Source: Acanthochromis polyacanthus (Eukaryota; Chordata; Actinopteri; Pomacentridae). From it: a stretch of DNA of 64,000 nt. The notes under the pieces were generated by a model, which saw only the letters and a program-made list of their open reading frames with translations, made no database searches and was not told the DNA's origin. The DNA lies in the NCBI RefSeq assembly GCF_021347895.1, contig NC_067127.1, positions 19,936,984 through 20,000,983 of the forward strand, read 5' to 3'. Below, piece by piece: positions 49,641 through 62,732 of this stretch (its first letter is position 1; the number at the start of each line of letters is the position of its first letter). Made by a program: the position numbers and the translations under genes.

Positions 49641-50963
49641 ATTAGACCAGGTCCAGATTGAAAACCACTGTACCTACACTCCTCAAATCTGTACTCGACT
49701 ATTCTACAGAGCCTGTAGATTCATAAAAACATAGTCTCTGATTTGTGAAAACTTTATTCTATTTGTGAAAATGCAATAAAGGCACATTTCACTGTTTTTT
49801 CAGCATATAGACCACATTAGACCAGGTCCAGGTCGAGAACCGCTACACCTAGACTCTTCAAATCTGGACTGAATTATTCTACAGAGCCTGTAGATTCATA
49901 AAAACATAGTCTCTGATTTGTGAAAACTTTATTCTATTTGTGAAAATGCAATAAAGGCACATTTTACTGTTTTTTTCTCATCCAGACCACATTAGACCAG
50001 GTCCAGGTCGAGAACCGCTACACCTAGACTCTTCAAATCTGGACTGAATTATTCTACAGAGCCTGTAGATTCATAAAAACATAGTCTCTGATTTGTGAAA
50101 ACTTTATTCTATTTGTGAAAATGCAATAAAGGCACATTTCACAGTTTTTTCAGCATATAGATCACATTAGACCAGGTCCAGGTCGAGAACCGCTACACCT
50201 AGACTCTTCAAATCTGGACTGAATTATTCTACAGAGCCTGTAGATTCATAAAAACATAGTCTCTGATTTGTGAAAACTTTATTCTATTTGTGAAAATGCA
50301 ATAAAGGCACATTTCACTGTTTTTTCAGCATATAGACCACATTAGACCAGGTCCAGGTCGAGAACCGCTACACCTAGACTCTTCAAATCTGGACTGAATT
50401 ATTCTACAGAGCCTGTAGATTCATAAAAACATCGTCTCTGATTTGTGAAAACTTTATTCTATTTGTGAAAATGCAATAAAGGCACATTTCACTGTTTTTT
50501 TCTCATCCAGACCACATTAGACCAGGTCCAGGTCGAGAACCGCTACACCTAGACTCTTCAAATCTGGACTGAATTATTCTACAGAGCCTGTAAATTCATA
50601 AAAACATAGTCTCTGATTTGTGAAAACTTTATTCTATTTGTGAAAATGCAATAAAGGCACATTTCACTGTTTTTTCAGCATATAGACCACATTAGACCAG
50701 GTCCAGGTCGAGAACCGCTACACCTAGACTCTTCAAATCTGGACTGAATTATTCTACAGAGCCTGTAGATTCATAAAAACATAGTCTCTGATTTGTGAAA
50801 ACTTTATTCTATTTGTGAAAATGCAATAAAGGCACATTTCACTGTTTTTTTCTCATCCAGACCACATTAGACCAGGTCTAGGTCGAGAACCGCTACACTT
50901 AGACTCCTCAAATCTGGACTCGATTAATCTATAGAGCTTAAACATTCATGAAAATGCCGTTTC
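49641..50963 (+). repeat. 175-bp satellite, about eight units
   Basis: ATTAGACCAGG begins at 49641, 49816, 49991, 50166, 50341, 50516, 50691 and 50866, spacing exactly 175 each time. Each unit carries GATTTGTGAAAACTTTATTC and a GCAATAAAGGC block. The segment just before ATTAG comes in two forms, CAGCATATAGA and TCTCATCCAGA (A and B); the order from the second unit is A B A A B A B. First and last units are the most diverged. The array continues after the solo LTR at 51504 for a short way. Confidence 0.95.
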
Positions 50964-51503
50964 TGTTATGAAACGGACGGAGTGTGAACCCAAGCAGCAG
51001 GCGGACAGACAGGCAGGTTTTTTTTAATCATAAAACAGAACACAAACACTCTCCACGAGGGAGGCACGGAAACTAAACAAACGGGGCTAAACTAAAACGT
51101 AACTGAGGGCGACGTGGTGGAAAGATGACTCACACAATGTCCGGGGAATCGGGAGACGAGGTGGGGGAAAAAGCTGAGAGAGCCGGTGACAAGGATATGG
51201 CGAGAACCGAGGAGCAGGCAGACCAGTAGCAGACGAAGGAGGGGTGCAGAGCGGGGGGAGTAGTGACGAGTTCCGAGGTGAGGAGGGAAGAGGGAGCCAG
51301 CAAGATAACCCACAGGGTGATTGAATCCAAACAGCAATGTGTGCACAACTGAGTTCCACATGCAATGCAATGGCCCAGCATTGAGCTGTGGGAAGAGCCA
51401 GGCTTTTAAGCTGTGCTGATTATTGATCACCAGCAGCTGGGCTCCTTCACAGCCGTTGGTAATTAGGAGAGCCAGAGCACAGGAGTGAGGAGGGGGCGTG
51501 ACA
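50964..51503 (-). mobile_element. Solo LTR with 5-bp TSD
   Basis: TGTTATGAAACGGACGG ... GGGGGCGTGACA, about 540 bp, bounded by a perfect GTTTC duplication (50959-50963 and 51504-51508). In minus orientation it runs TGTCACG ... ATTAAA ... ATAACA, with a plausible U3-R-U5 layout like fish Ty3/gypsy-type LTRs. No internal sequence remains. It interrupts the last 175-bp satellite unit, as the satellite sequence GATTTGTGAAA resumes right after it. The small ORFs on its minus strand are not genes. Confidence 0.85.
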
Positions 51504-51508
51504 GTTTC

Positions 51509-52630
51509 TGATTTGTGAAATCTTTATTTTTTAATTCAATTCTTTGTCATTTGTCATTTTGGTACGTCTCTCCATCTCATTTGTGAGAAACATGAAGAAT
51601 TCTTCTTTCTCACTTTAAAACAAAAGTAGAAAAGTTATGTTTACTTCTTATGAAACATTAAACACATAATATACGCAGATTGGTCAAGTGGCAAATATAC
51701 ACCCAAAATCTCTGATTTGCTGTTACCTTTCCTCCATCGTGTTCCCATGTTCCACTGCTCCCACAGCTTCTGTCACTGTCATTTTTCTCACCTCTTGAAG
51801 AGCCTGTACTGTTGCCTGTGTTAGAACCACTTTAGCTGTTAGTGTGCTTATTTTTCATCTGAACAATATGAACACATACACGGTAAACCTTTTCTATCAG
51901 TACCCAAAACACTTAGGAATATTTGATAATTAATTTGGTAGTATTTTTCTAACATCTGCTATTATTTCATACCCTGCTCATGTTTTCCTGGCCAGCAGCT
52001 GTCCTAACTGTGTTCCTTCCTTTGCACCTGACCTTCTACTTACCTGCAGACATGATCCTAATCCTAGCCCACAATACAAAGTTTATGTAAACCTGCAAAT
52101 CATGTTTAACATAGACATACTTCACAAAAAGGAAATTAATTCAGGTTCGATAGGTTTACTATTATTTATAAAGGTGTGCTATATGTACATCAATAGCATA
52201 CCAGGATAAAATTATTTATTATAATGAGTAAGGCTGCTACCCCTTTTTTTTTTTTTCCAGATTCTGCCTTCCTGCAACATTCAAGGTTTTCCATTATCTT
52301 ACTGTCTGCCTTACTGCCTTCTCTGTTTCCCCTCTGTTCCATATTCCTGCATGTCTCTCACTTCAATCAATGGATTTGTTGTTGGCATATTTAGCTTTTC
52401 TCTTTTTTCCATTACTTGTAACTACCAACACAAACATACCAACTACCAACACTGAAAGATAACAACAAATAACAGAAATATGTGTACTTCACAGAACAAA
52501 GAAGTACACATCTTTTGAGGTTAAATAAGTACCAACACTTCTCTTAATTATACTATACACAAGAAATAGTAATACTGCTATTCCTGTATTTATGTGTTCA
52601 TTAATGTAAGTCAGCCAGCTGTTGGCCTAC
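51509..52630. other. No confident gene
   Basis: Mostly AT-rich. One possible minus-strand exon near 51815-51731 (serine/glycine-rich reading GSSRGEKNDSDRSCGSSGTW, followed by a GTAACA donor) could belong with the exon at 52631-52834, but there is too little to call it. Confidence 0.25.
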
Positions 52631-52834
52631 CTCTGACAGCATTACATTCAGGATATATTTGATCCTGTCCAAGGACACCATGGTGTTGACTTCGGAAGAT
52701 AGGGTGTCACAGCTGTCAAGAAGGTCTGACAGGTACCTCACAATTCTGTCCAGCTGCATATCATCATCAAAGATGATTGGGACCCGCTGATCTTTAAAAG
52801 AAAATTGAGGCTTCTCATCACTGGAAAGAATGGC
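52631..52834 (-). CDS. Lone exon resembling PWWP3/MUM1-like proteins
   Basis: A 204-bp minus-strand open exon of 68 codons, phase 0 at both ends, with acceptor TTTTTCAG/GCC and donor GAG/GTAGGC. It reads QRVPIIFDDDMQLDRIVRYL, DLLDSCDTLSSEVNTMVSLD and RIKYILNVMLSE. This resembles the conserved helical C-terminal region of PWWP-domain proteins of the MUM1/PWWP3 type, where it precedes an xAIICAIA motif; fish have many such paralogues. Neither that next exon nor a PWWP domain is visible nearby, so this is a fragment or the only visible exon of a gene with unrecognised neighbours. Assignment from remembered family pattern. Confidence 0.45.
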
Positions 52835-53395
52835 CTGAAAAATATGGATTATGGAAATAATGAAACATGTATATATGTAATATTTAGTTCTTTTCTATTC
52901 TTCTTTGCTCAAATAAACATACATATTTGCAAAGACCCATGTTTCCACAATTTTGTTGTAGTCTTGCACATATTAGAGTGGTGTACTTGGCAGAAAACAT
53001 AGTTTTAATCAAAAAAGGAAGCATCTCTAATTCCATTAATCCATAACTGGTACATAGGTGTTTAAAATATCGCATTGCTGTATATCATAGTGATACTTTC
53101 ATTCTGTTATTCATGTAGATGAAAATCTTTTTTTAAAAGAAACAATCGGAGACAGACAATGATTGTGTCTTGTGATATGTTTGTTGAAAATATGGACAAT
53201 TCTGTGATGTGTTTACTGAAAGCTAATGCTATCGAGTTAATCCATTTACACAGCTTTGTGTTGTGTTTTCTGTTATCACTCAATTCATGCTTCAGAAATA
53301 GAGAAATATTAACTGTACAGTGAGTGGAGAGATTTAGATTGTAATTGTAAACTACTGCTGTATGCAGGTTGGTTTTTTATACTGGTTGAAGTGGG
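52835..53395. other. No gene seen
   Basis: AT-rich sequence with no recognisable feature. Confidence 0.5.
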
Positions 53396-53752
53396 GGGGC
53401 TGCACAGTGGAATAATGGTTAGCACTTTGCCTTGCAGCAAGAAGATCCCGGGGTGGGCCTAGGATCTTTCTGCATGGAGTTTGCATGTTCTCCCTGTGCA
53501 TGTGTGGGTTTTCTCCGGGCACTCCAGCTTCCTCCCACAGTCCAAAAATATGCTGAGGTTAATTGGTTACTACTCTGAATTGCCCGTAGGTGTGAATCTG
53601 ATTGTGATTGTCTGTCTGTATATGTAGCCCTGCAACAGACTGGTGACCTGTCCAGGGTGTCCCCTGCCTTCGCCTGAGTCAGCTGGGATAGACTCCAGCA
53701 CCCCCCGCGACCTTAGTGAGGATAAAGTGGTGTATAGAGAATGGATGGATGG
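53396..53752 (+). repeat. Retroposon with tRNA-like head and RTE-like tail
   Basis: The best copy of the family in the window: GGGGGGCTGCACAGTGGAAT, GCATGGAGTTTGCATGTTCT, CTTCCTCCCACAGTCCAAAA, GCCTGAGTCAGCTGGGATAG, and an end GAATGGATGGATGG. It lies just before the second copy of the tandem duplication (53871). Confidence 0.75.
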
Positions 53753-54424
53753 TTGAAGTGGATGCCGAACAGCGAGCCAGGTTCCAGTGAGCTTCGTAAA
53801 GTGAGGAGCGGATCAACACGCGTGGAGGGTGTGAGACCTGGACTCTGCTTTGTTGTGCGGCAAGGGGAATTCGACAATTCACTTAATTTCTTGTGACAGA
53901 TTTCATGTGGCTTTTAACTGTCGTAGTCCAGATGTTTTTGAGCTGGTTTATGGTTAATATCTGTAATTTCAGGGCATATTCACATGGATTAAAAAAAGCT
54001 GGCACTAAAGCTAATGCATTCTGTCTGAAGAGCAATTGAACTAAAAATTAACTATTTGGTTTTATTATTTAATCATACAGGTCTCAATTGTCAGTTGAAA
54101 TGACTCATTTGGCAGATTTGTTGAGCTAGGTTCTAACAAAAAAAATTAGATTCATCATTGCCCATATTGTATTTGGAGATTTATTTCAGAAATGGTTAAT
54201 CGCCCACAGAAAAATATAGTTTATATATTAATCAAAAGCTAGAATTACATCAAATTTACAGTTAAGTCTTATTTTTAAATCCCTTGAAGCCCATTGATTG
54301 TAAGCTCCAGTATGAGCTCTGTAGAATGCTGCCACATGACCCCAGCCCGGTTTATGACAACGACGAGCTGGTTGTTGTCATTTTTAAGAACATGACTATG
54401 TACTATGCATTTGTCTCATTTCAG

Positions 54425-57130
54425 GTAAATGCAGAGTTCAAGAGATTGACAACGTTTCCGCTCCAGTCCTGTTTCTTCTCTCAGCTGGACATTTTGTCTG
54501 ACAAACTTCTAACCTTGTATCAGAAGAGGGGAGGACGAATTGGAAAGAAGCTGAAGCAGCTGATGGAACACACGACAGACGTAAGAGGAGAGAGAAGTGG
54601 TTTTAACCCATAAGAAGCCAGGCATATGTTTTTCCTTTTAGAAAAGTGATGGGGGAAATAACGGAATAAAGAGACTTCGATTAAGACATTTCTGCAGTCC
54701 ATGTAGAATCCCAGCGTCCAGTCTGTAAAATGGTGCTTTTGGTGTTAAAGGAGACATTATGCAACATCAACTTTTTAGAGCTTTTACCAATGTTATGACA
54801 TTGTTCCCTCATCAGAACATATCTGAAGTGCTGTTTCACTTCATTCACTCTGTTTTCAGTAATCCTGTTTCTTCTACTGCTGAAGTGCTCCAATCTGTAC
54901 TTACATATACAGAATTATATTGTCATAAATGAAACACAAAACTGTCTTCTACATTTTTGAATTCCATAATCCATCAGCAGACCTTTTTCTGAGCAGTTCT
55001 GTGCTCCAAAATGTTCATCACAGCGTCATTCCCACTGTTGGCTGCAGAGTTTATTTAGACTTGAAGATGTAACTGAAGCTAGAGCTAGTTAATCTGCTGT
55101 GGTTGGTTGAATCTTCCTGTCACTTTCTAAGAGGATGACCAGTAGGAAAAGATGGCTAGAAGTAGACGGCGTGTGTTTTTGTGCATAGAACTGTATGATT
55201 TAGGAATGGTACTGAGATCTGTTCAGCATCCAGGGAAGAAGATGTCAGTTCTGGGAGGGAGTGTGTTTTGAAGGCATTATGCGTCTACTTCAACGAAGAC
55301 CCTGACAGCCTGATTAAAGAGCATGTGGTGAGTATAATATTCATGGTTGCATATAATGGAAACATCTTTCAAGTATTAAAAGGTAGTGTATGTAGCAGCA
55401 TGCTCTCTTAATGATTAAAAAAGGCAGTACAGTCACAATTCAACCCGGGTTACCTAAAGCTGCATGTCGAGAACTCACGCTGATTCTTACCTACTTTCAG
55501 TGAAACATTGCAGGTAAAGATCAATTTGAAACTTTTACTGTAAGTTTCTGGCTTATAGAAATGGAAATTCCTGATGGAGATTTTAGATATTATTATTTAG
55601 TCTTTGAATAAACTAGTTATTACAGAAAAATGTAATTTCACTTCATTTTTGGGGGTAAAAACTCAATAAATCAGGTTTTAGAATTAGAAGTCAATTTAAA
55701 AAAACACCACACACAAGTTCAAAATATTAAAGTACAAGACTGGAAAATGTGGTGTCTGTAGGTTTCTACTTGAAACACTAAAGCAACTTTTTTGCTGAAA
55801 CTATGCATCTGACATTTTAATAGTACTGTCTACTGTTCCAGTCCATTTTTGCCATTTTACTGTATATTTGTGTTATTAGCAGGTTTGCGCTCCAAAACAG
55901 TGTGTGCTGTTGCTCGTGGTCACACATGAACAGCAATCTGGATTTTTCTGAGCGGGTATGAAGAGCCCATATTTGGTGGATGTGGATGGAGTTTTCATGT
56001 TTTGCTCCACTTAGAGAGCAGATATTGTTCCTAGTGTGTGAGAAAATGCATTTTGAGAAAACAGCCTTTGAATTTACATCATGTCAAATATTTTTGTGAA
56101 TTAAGCAATGTTTCAGTTATTAATAGTAAAATCAATATTTGATTTGAACTAGGCCTCTGTCAAGATAACACAATTTGAAGTTTGAAAAATGTTGCAATAA
56201 ACAATAATACTGAAGACCATTTTAAGGCACTGAAGTTGTAACTCTGACATAAAAATGACAGTAAACCGTATTCTAAATTTACTTAACCTTACCTTTAATA
56301 AGACAAGTTGCAATAAACATGAAGCACAATGAAACACCATCAACTTAAGTAGAAAAGCTCAAATATTACAAAAATAACAAATGCCAGTGTACAAAATAAA
56401 TATTGAGCCCCAAAAATATATATTTTTAATCTGTCATTTAATGAACAACAAAGGTCGGAAACGTCACTCTGTGGTGTAAGCAGTAAAATGTTTGAGAGCC
56501 AATTAGTTGTGCAGATTTTTCTTCTACCTCTATTTAGATTCCATAAACTTGTGAATGTTCCTTGGAGATTTATTTACACGACCCGTTTGTCCCACTTGTT
56601 CCAGCCGTTACTATTTACCACACCATGCATCACTCCAACTTTTTCATATGTGGCATCCAGAAGTCGTTAAAGTGTACTGACTTTTTATATCATTGTAGGG
56701 AAACAGCAAAGCCATCTTTGTGGACTACGCAGAAGACACCACTGTGGGAATCTTCACTGCAAAACAACATGAGGCCCAGTCCAAAGCAGATGACATCGGA
56801 ATCATCCTGGAAGGCCAAATAGTCCTCCAAGAACTGGACAATGTTCCACTGGCCCTCCTCTTTGGACTCCTGTATGCCCTAAACATGGACTATCTCCTCA
56901 GCAGAAGTACGTTTTTTGAAGTGGTCCAAATGGTGATCATGGAGCTTGATGGGGGCAGCCTTTCCAAAAAAGCTCAGGTCCTGAAAAACGGACTTCTTGA
57001 ATACTGGTTTATGATGTTTGATGTTTCCATTTTGCACTGGCCTTTGGGCCTCATGTTGTCTTGCAGTGTTTGTTTAAAAAAAGTTGCTATTGATAGGTTT
57101 ATGCAATTGTTATTCAAGTGTTTCACTTAA
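54425..57130 (+). pseudogene. SAMD3-like gene, 5'-truncated copy 2
   Basis: Three exon pieces equal to copy 1: 54425-54580 (VNAEFKRLTTFPLQSCFFSQ), about 55262-55327 (CVLKALCVYFNEDPDSLIKE) and 56699-57130 (starting GNSKAIFVDYAEDTTVGIFT, 143 codons, TAA). Visible residues in the last exon are identical to copy 1. The start-codon exon was not included in the duplication, so this copy has no N-terminus unless it has captured a new one upstream. Confidence 0.6.
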
Positions 57131-57971
57131 CTGTGTTTAAAAAAAAAAAGACAAGGTCGGTCTGGATGGTCAGACTGTCTTTGTTCACATGTTTATTTCT
57201 TGTGGCTGTAAGTCACTCCATATTTGAATGTAATCCTAATCCTACCTAATAGTTGTGAAGTATACTGGCTGAACACTTGGTTCATATTGTCTTAACAGAG
57301 ATGCAAACTTGACATTTTAAAGGTTTTAACCATGTTATCTGAGGTCCCCAAAGGAGTGTTTTGAAGCCTCAATTATGCATATGTGCGCTTTAAGTTGAAT
57401 GTGGAAGGAGCACATTTCTGTAGATTAAATGCATTGTTTGAGATGAAATATTTCACTGTTAAAACAGGTAAGAAATATTAAATCAGCCTGTTTGATGATT
57501 GAGTGCTGTGTTTTGATTGCTTTGTAGGTCAACACAAATATAGCTTCAGCAGAAGTCATTTAGGTTGCATCAGTAGAACTGTATCATATATAGAATATAA
57601 AATTTGATCATGCATTGTAGATTAAAACAAATGAAACGCCAACAAGATGACATAAACACATGTCTGATACAAATGCTTGATGCATGTATAACATGGGTCA
57701 AGAACGAAAATGAAACATGATTTGACTAAAGGATTTTAACGTGAAATAATAATGCATATATTAATAGCATATATTAATCGTGGGGATATTGGTTGAATAT
57801 GTGTTCAAACCAAAGCACAACATAATTTCACGCAACCGCTGTCGGTAATTTTTTATGCAAATCCAGCGACGTTTTTGTTTCAGTGCAGTGTGCATCATTT
57901 AAGCCATAGCAACAGAAGGCAAGAAGGCCTGCCGAACTTTGAACTTTCCCATTTCCATTTGGATCGTCAAC

Positions 57972-60900
57972 ATGAAGGTAAGAAAATTATGTTTATGCTT
58001 TTCTCATCAGCTGATCTTCTCTGAACACTGTGTTTTGCTGTATAACCGTACAGGGGAATGTGCTGATAAAACTGTTAGTTTGTTTAGCATGGAAAGATCG
58101 GTGGAAAATGGTCCATTTCTCATAAAATGCTCCAAATATGATCAGTTGTGTGTGAAGCATTGAAGGTCCTCGGAGCCTCTTTCAAGTTTCCGATCAGAAC
58201 TTCAGTTTTATAAATTGATATTTGTTATTTCACATTGTTCGAAAATTAGACGATTTTTTCCGTGCACGTTAAGGACTAAAAATGGGTAAATAATGGTGTC
58301 AAAAAGTTTCAGAAACAAGATGATAATTGAGCTTCGTTTTATAAAATGCTCTAAATATAATCCCACAATCACTGAAGGTCCTCGGAGCCTCTTTTTAAAC
58401 TTTCTGAAGCAAAATTCTGTTTATTTTATTGTGGATATTCATTTCAATGTGCTGAGAGCAGTAAAATGATTTGTGTGTTAGCTAACTGAGAAAACGTCAA
58501 AGATCTGTATTTTATAAATGGTTGTTTGTTCTTTTACGATGTTTGACCGTAAAATTAGACTTTTTGTTTCAAGAAATATTTCATTTTTTAGTGTATATTG
58601 AGTGAAAAACAGTGTAAAAAAATCTGTATAATTTGGCTTCAAAAAATTAAAAAGCAATATGGCGACTGGGCTATTTTTCATACAATGCTCCAAATTGGTA
58701 ACCATGGAGACGATGGAACTGTTCGGCTATGTTCACACTGCAGGCTCAAGTGACCCAAATCGGATTTTTTTTTTTTTGCTCCTATGCGACCTGTATCTGA
58801 TCTTTTCATGACAGTCTGAACGACACAGATCCGAGTTTTATTACCTCCGCCATGAAAATACAATACAATACTTCAATTTCTAAATCGTGCATAAATGTAT
58901 GTGAATACAATGTTCCATGGGAATGTCAATATCCTTGGCGGAGGTCTGCGCTCTCCGAGTGCTTTTCTAGTTGGAAATGTGAACGAACTCGCCAAAAAAA
59001 ATCTCTGTACATTGGGGGTTGAAATCAAATGGTAAATGATTTCAAAATGGTTATTTTACAGATTTGTCCTGTTTTCATCAATTACAGAAAAAATCACCCC
59101 CCGCGACCCTAGTGAGGATAAAGCGGTGTATAGAGAACGGATGGATCTAGTAAAAATAATATTCATGCACATTTTGACTGTAAAGACATTTTTAAAAAAT
59201 ACTTAACTAATGCCTAAATCAACAGACTGTAATTTTCTTGTTATTTCAGTGTTTTGCTATATTGTTGATTAAAAATAGTGGAATACTGCATTGATCAAGT
59301 GAAAATAACACTAAATATCTGTATTAATACTTTTAAAATTAATTAGAAATACAACAAAATAATAATAATAATAATTTGTTATCTAGTATTACAGACAATT
59401 TAAAACATTTGTGACGTTGCAGAGCTGTGTGGGTTTTTAGTCTCTGCTGACTAAAGACAAACAAAGTGAGGATTTTAGTTGAGAAGTTTTCATTCTGGAT
59501 CAGTCCCTGAGCAGAAATGTGAAGCATCTTCCTGAAACCCTGAAGCTGGAGTCGATCAGAGACTCAGGGTGCAGCAACATGTTCCCCTCTGAGTTCCTCT
59601 GAGGTTCTCCTGAGCGTCCCTCTTTGAGCAGCTTCACCTCTTTGCTCCAGTTTCCTGAGAGTCTGTGTTGAAATGTTGTTTTTGTTTCTGTTTCCAGCGG
59701 ACTTCGGACTTCTCGCGAGACTCCAGGTGTAGTACACCCTCACCCTCACCTCCACCCTCACCCTCACCTTCACCTACACCCTCACCCTCACCCTCACCTC
59801 CACCTCCACCTCCACCCACACCTCCACCATGCTCTCCCCCTCCCTCCAAGCGTCCTCGCTTGTCTTCCCCCCTCTCTACTCTCTCCCCTACCTCCCCCTG
59901 GAGGTCGTCGTCCATGCTTTCCCCCCTGGCTTCCCCCTTCTTTCCCTCCTCTTCCTCCCCCTCTTCCTCTTCCTCCTCCTCTTCCTCCATGCTTTCCCCC
60001 CTCGCTTCCCCCTTCTTTCCCTCTTTCTCCCCCTCTTCCTCCTCCTCTTCCTCCCCCTCTTCCTCTTCCTCCATGCTTTCCCCCTCGCTTCCCCCTTCTT
60101 TCCCTCTTTCTCCCCCTCTTCCTCCTCCTCTTCCTCCCCTCTTCCTCTTCCTCCCCTTCTTCCTCCCCTTCTTCCTCTTCCTCTTCCTTCCCCTCTTCCT
60201 CCTCCCGCCCTCCCTCCAAGCGTCCTCGCTCTTCTTCCCTCTCTCCTCTCTCCTCTACCTCCCCCTCTCGCTCTGCTTTTTCTCCAGTCCCTCCTTCCAT
60301 CTCTCCTCCTCCCTCTCCTTCACCTCCTCTTCGCCTGTACCACCCTCTCTCCCCTCCTACTCCCCTCCTACTCCCCCTCCTACTCTCCCTCTCACTCTCC
60401 CTCTCGCTCTTCTTCTCCTTCACCTCCTCCCACATTCTCCCCTCTCTCCTCCCCCTCTTCCTCCTACTCTCCCTCTCCTCTTCCCTCATTCTCCCCTCTC
60501 TCCTCCCCCTCCTCCTCCCCCTCCTACTCTCCCTTTCCTCTTCCCTCATTCTCCCCTCTCTCCTCCCCCTCCTCCTCCCCCTCCCCCTCCTACTCTCCCC
60601 TCTCTTCTCTTCCCACATTCTCCCCTCTCTCCTCCCCCTCCTACTCCCCCTCTCGCTCTTCTTCTCCTTCACCTCCACCTTCACCTCCACCTTCACCTCC
60701 ACCTTCACCTTCACCTCCACCTTCACCTTCACCTTCACCTCCACCTTCACCTTCACCTTCACCTCCACCTTCACCTTCAACTCCACCTCCACCTCCACCC
60801 TCCCATTCATCTTCATCCGGGAGATGGGAGAGAGAGGGGGAGGGAGGAAAAAAGAATGAGAAGATCAGGAGAAGATCAGGAGGAGGAGAGGTTCTCGTCC

Positions 60901-62279
60901 TCCTCCTGATCTTCTCACTCTTCTCTCAGGAGGAGGGGTTCTCCTCCTCCTCCTGATCTTCTCACTCTTCTTTTTCTCCCTCCCCTTCTCTCTGCTATCT
61001 CCCCCTCCTTCTAATCTCACCCTTCTTTTTGGGGAGAAAAAGAAGGGTGAGAAGATCAGGAGGAGAGGGAGTAGATCGGAGAGAGAGGGGAAGGGAGGGG
61101 AGCCCTCCCCCTCTCTGTCCTTTCTCCTCCTCCTCCTCCTTCTGATCTCACCCTTCTTTCTGGGGAGAAAAAGAAGGGTGAGAAGATCAGGAGGAGAGGG
61201 AGTAGATCGGAGAGAGAGGGGAAGGGAGGGGGGCCCTCCCCCTCTCTGTCCTTTCTCCTCCTCCTCCTCCTTCTGATCTCACCCTTCTTTTTCTCCCTCC
61301 CCTTCTCTCTCCTATCTCCTCCTCCTCTCTGTCCTATCTATCTATCTTTCTTCGGGGGTTGCCTACATTCTTCTTCCCCTCCAAGTTTTTCTGTTGAGGG
61401 ACCTCCTGACAAACATACAGATTGGTGACAAACATGCAGGAGGTCCCTCTTAGCATTTTTTTACTAACCAGTGTGTGAGTTTCTCTCCCCAGATACCTCC
61501 TGCCTTACCTAAGAGGGCTGCTGGACTTGCTGCCAGCCAACCTCCAGGTAAGAAGGTTCACAAACCTTTCATTTTATTAAATTTACCCTGTTTTATTTTA
61601 AGCATTTTAGCTACGTGTGATTTTCTGAATGGGATCTGGTCAGATTTTATTTGAATGAATCTCTTGTGATTATGTCTGATCAGATCTATTCCAACTTTAT
61701 TTGAATGAATTATCTTCGATTGTATTTTGTGTGATTCTGTCTGAGCTCGGTTCTTGTCGGTGGGACTCTGGTCAGGGTGCCCGTCAGAGGTGTGGGCGGA
61801 TCTGGGGGGGATTGTGGGAAACCTCCTGTGGTGCCCCCCTTACAGTGAAGCTCCGCTCTGTCAGAAGGTGAACAGGATGCAGACGGCATGTCACAGAGAA
61901 GCAACATGTGCATCTGTATCCCACCCTGGACCCACAGTGGAGTCCACAGTGACAATGTCACAGTTCAGGGTGACCGAGCCCCAACAGAGATGAAGCCAGA
62001 GACGACGACCAGCCTCTGAGGAGAAGAAAGAACAACTTTATTGAGACTTTACCGGATGCACTGATAATTTAAATGTGCTTAAGAAAGAATGATCCAACAG
62101 ACACTGCAGGGATTTAGCATGTAGCACATCACAGTCTGACAAAATGTAGTGATGTCAGAATCAATTGAAAAATACATCTGTATCTCTCTTTTTTTGTTTT
62201 AAAGAACTGGTGCTTCAACGACATCAAGCAGATTCAGACAGGATGGACCAGAGATGACGGGAGGCAGATCCAGGACTAG
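57972..62279 (+). CDS. Possible small four-exon gene, 54 residues (copy 2)
   Basis: The second copy of the candidate at 36469-41470, with exons 57972-57977, 59698-59726, 61493-61547 and 62205-62279. Coding sequence and splice sites look unchanged between copies, while the introns differ by large indels (about 500 bp in intron 1 and 230 bp in intron 2). This is mildly favourable to function but unsurprising in a recent duplication. Function unknown. Confidence 0.3.
59727..61340 (+). repeat. 1.6-kb polypyrimidine tract (copy 2)
   Basis: The counterpart of 38700-40540, shorter by about 230 bp, with different numbers of the TTCCTCCTC and CACCTTCACCTC repeats. The palindromic ~130-bp unit is again present twice (about 61015 and 61145). 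Long Pro/Ser and Glu/Gly reading frames here are by-products of composition. Confidence 0.9.
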
Positions 62280-62732
62280 TGCATGACTCGAGAGACCGTG
62301 CAATTAACACAAGGTAAGTTTATCAAATAAACTGGCTAATTAGAAACTTAATGTTAATATGAGTATGTGAAGTAATTTAGCTCAGATGTAATTATTTATC
62401 TCTGAGTCAATTAAAGTTTTCTCTTCTTTTGCTGTCTTTAGAGCCATCTCTCCAAGACCCCCGATCTTATGAAAGATCAGATCAAGAAAGCAGACAAGGA
62501 ACAGCCCATGAAGTGAATCCAGATTATGGCAGAGGGGACGATTATTACAGTGACGCAAAAGGTGATACAAAGACTAAATCTAATACTATTGTGTTTATTG
62601 TGTTTGTATACTGACAGTCAATAGAAACTTTGAGGCAGAAATGTACGCAGAATTCTACTTGTAGGGGGGTTGTAATTATTCATTGTGGATTTACTGATGA
62701 TCTAGTGCCCTGGTAGTTGAGATAATGATGAG

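Noticed and set aside
49641..50963. Regular direct repeats, considered as a CRISPR-like array
   Set aside because: Units of 175 bp are contiguous without unique spacers, and the host is a vertebrate. It is a satellite.
51087..51430. Three overlapping minus-strand frames of 83-112 codons
   Set aside because: All lie within the solo LTR and have no homology to a protein family I know.
59794..60816. 340-codon Glu/Gly/Arg-rich minus-strand frame (also 38607-39317)
   Set aside because: Complement of the same polypyrimidine tract; no domain, no homology pattern.
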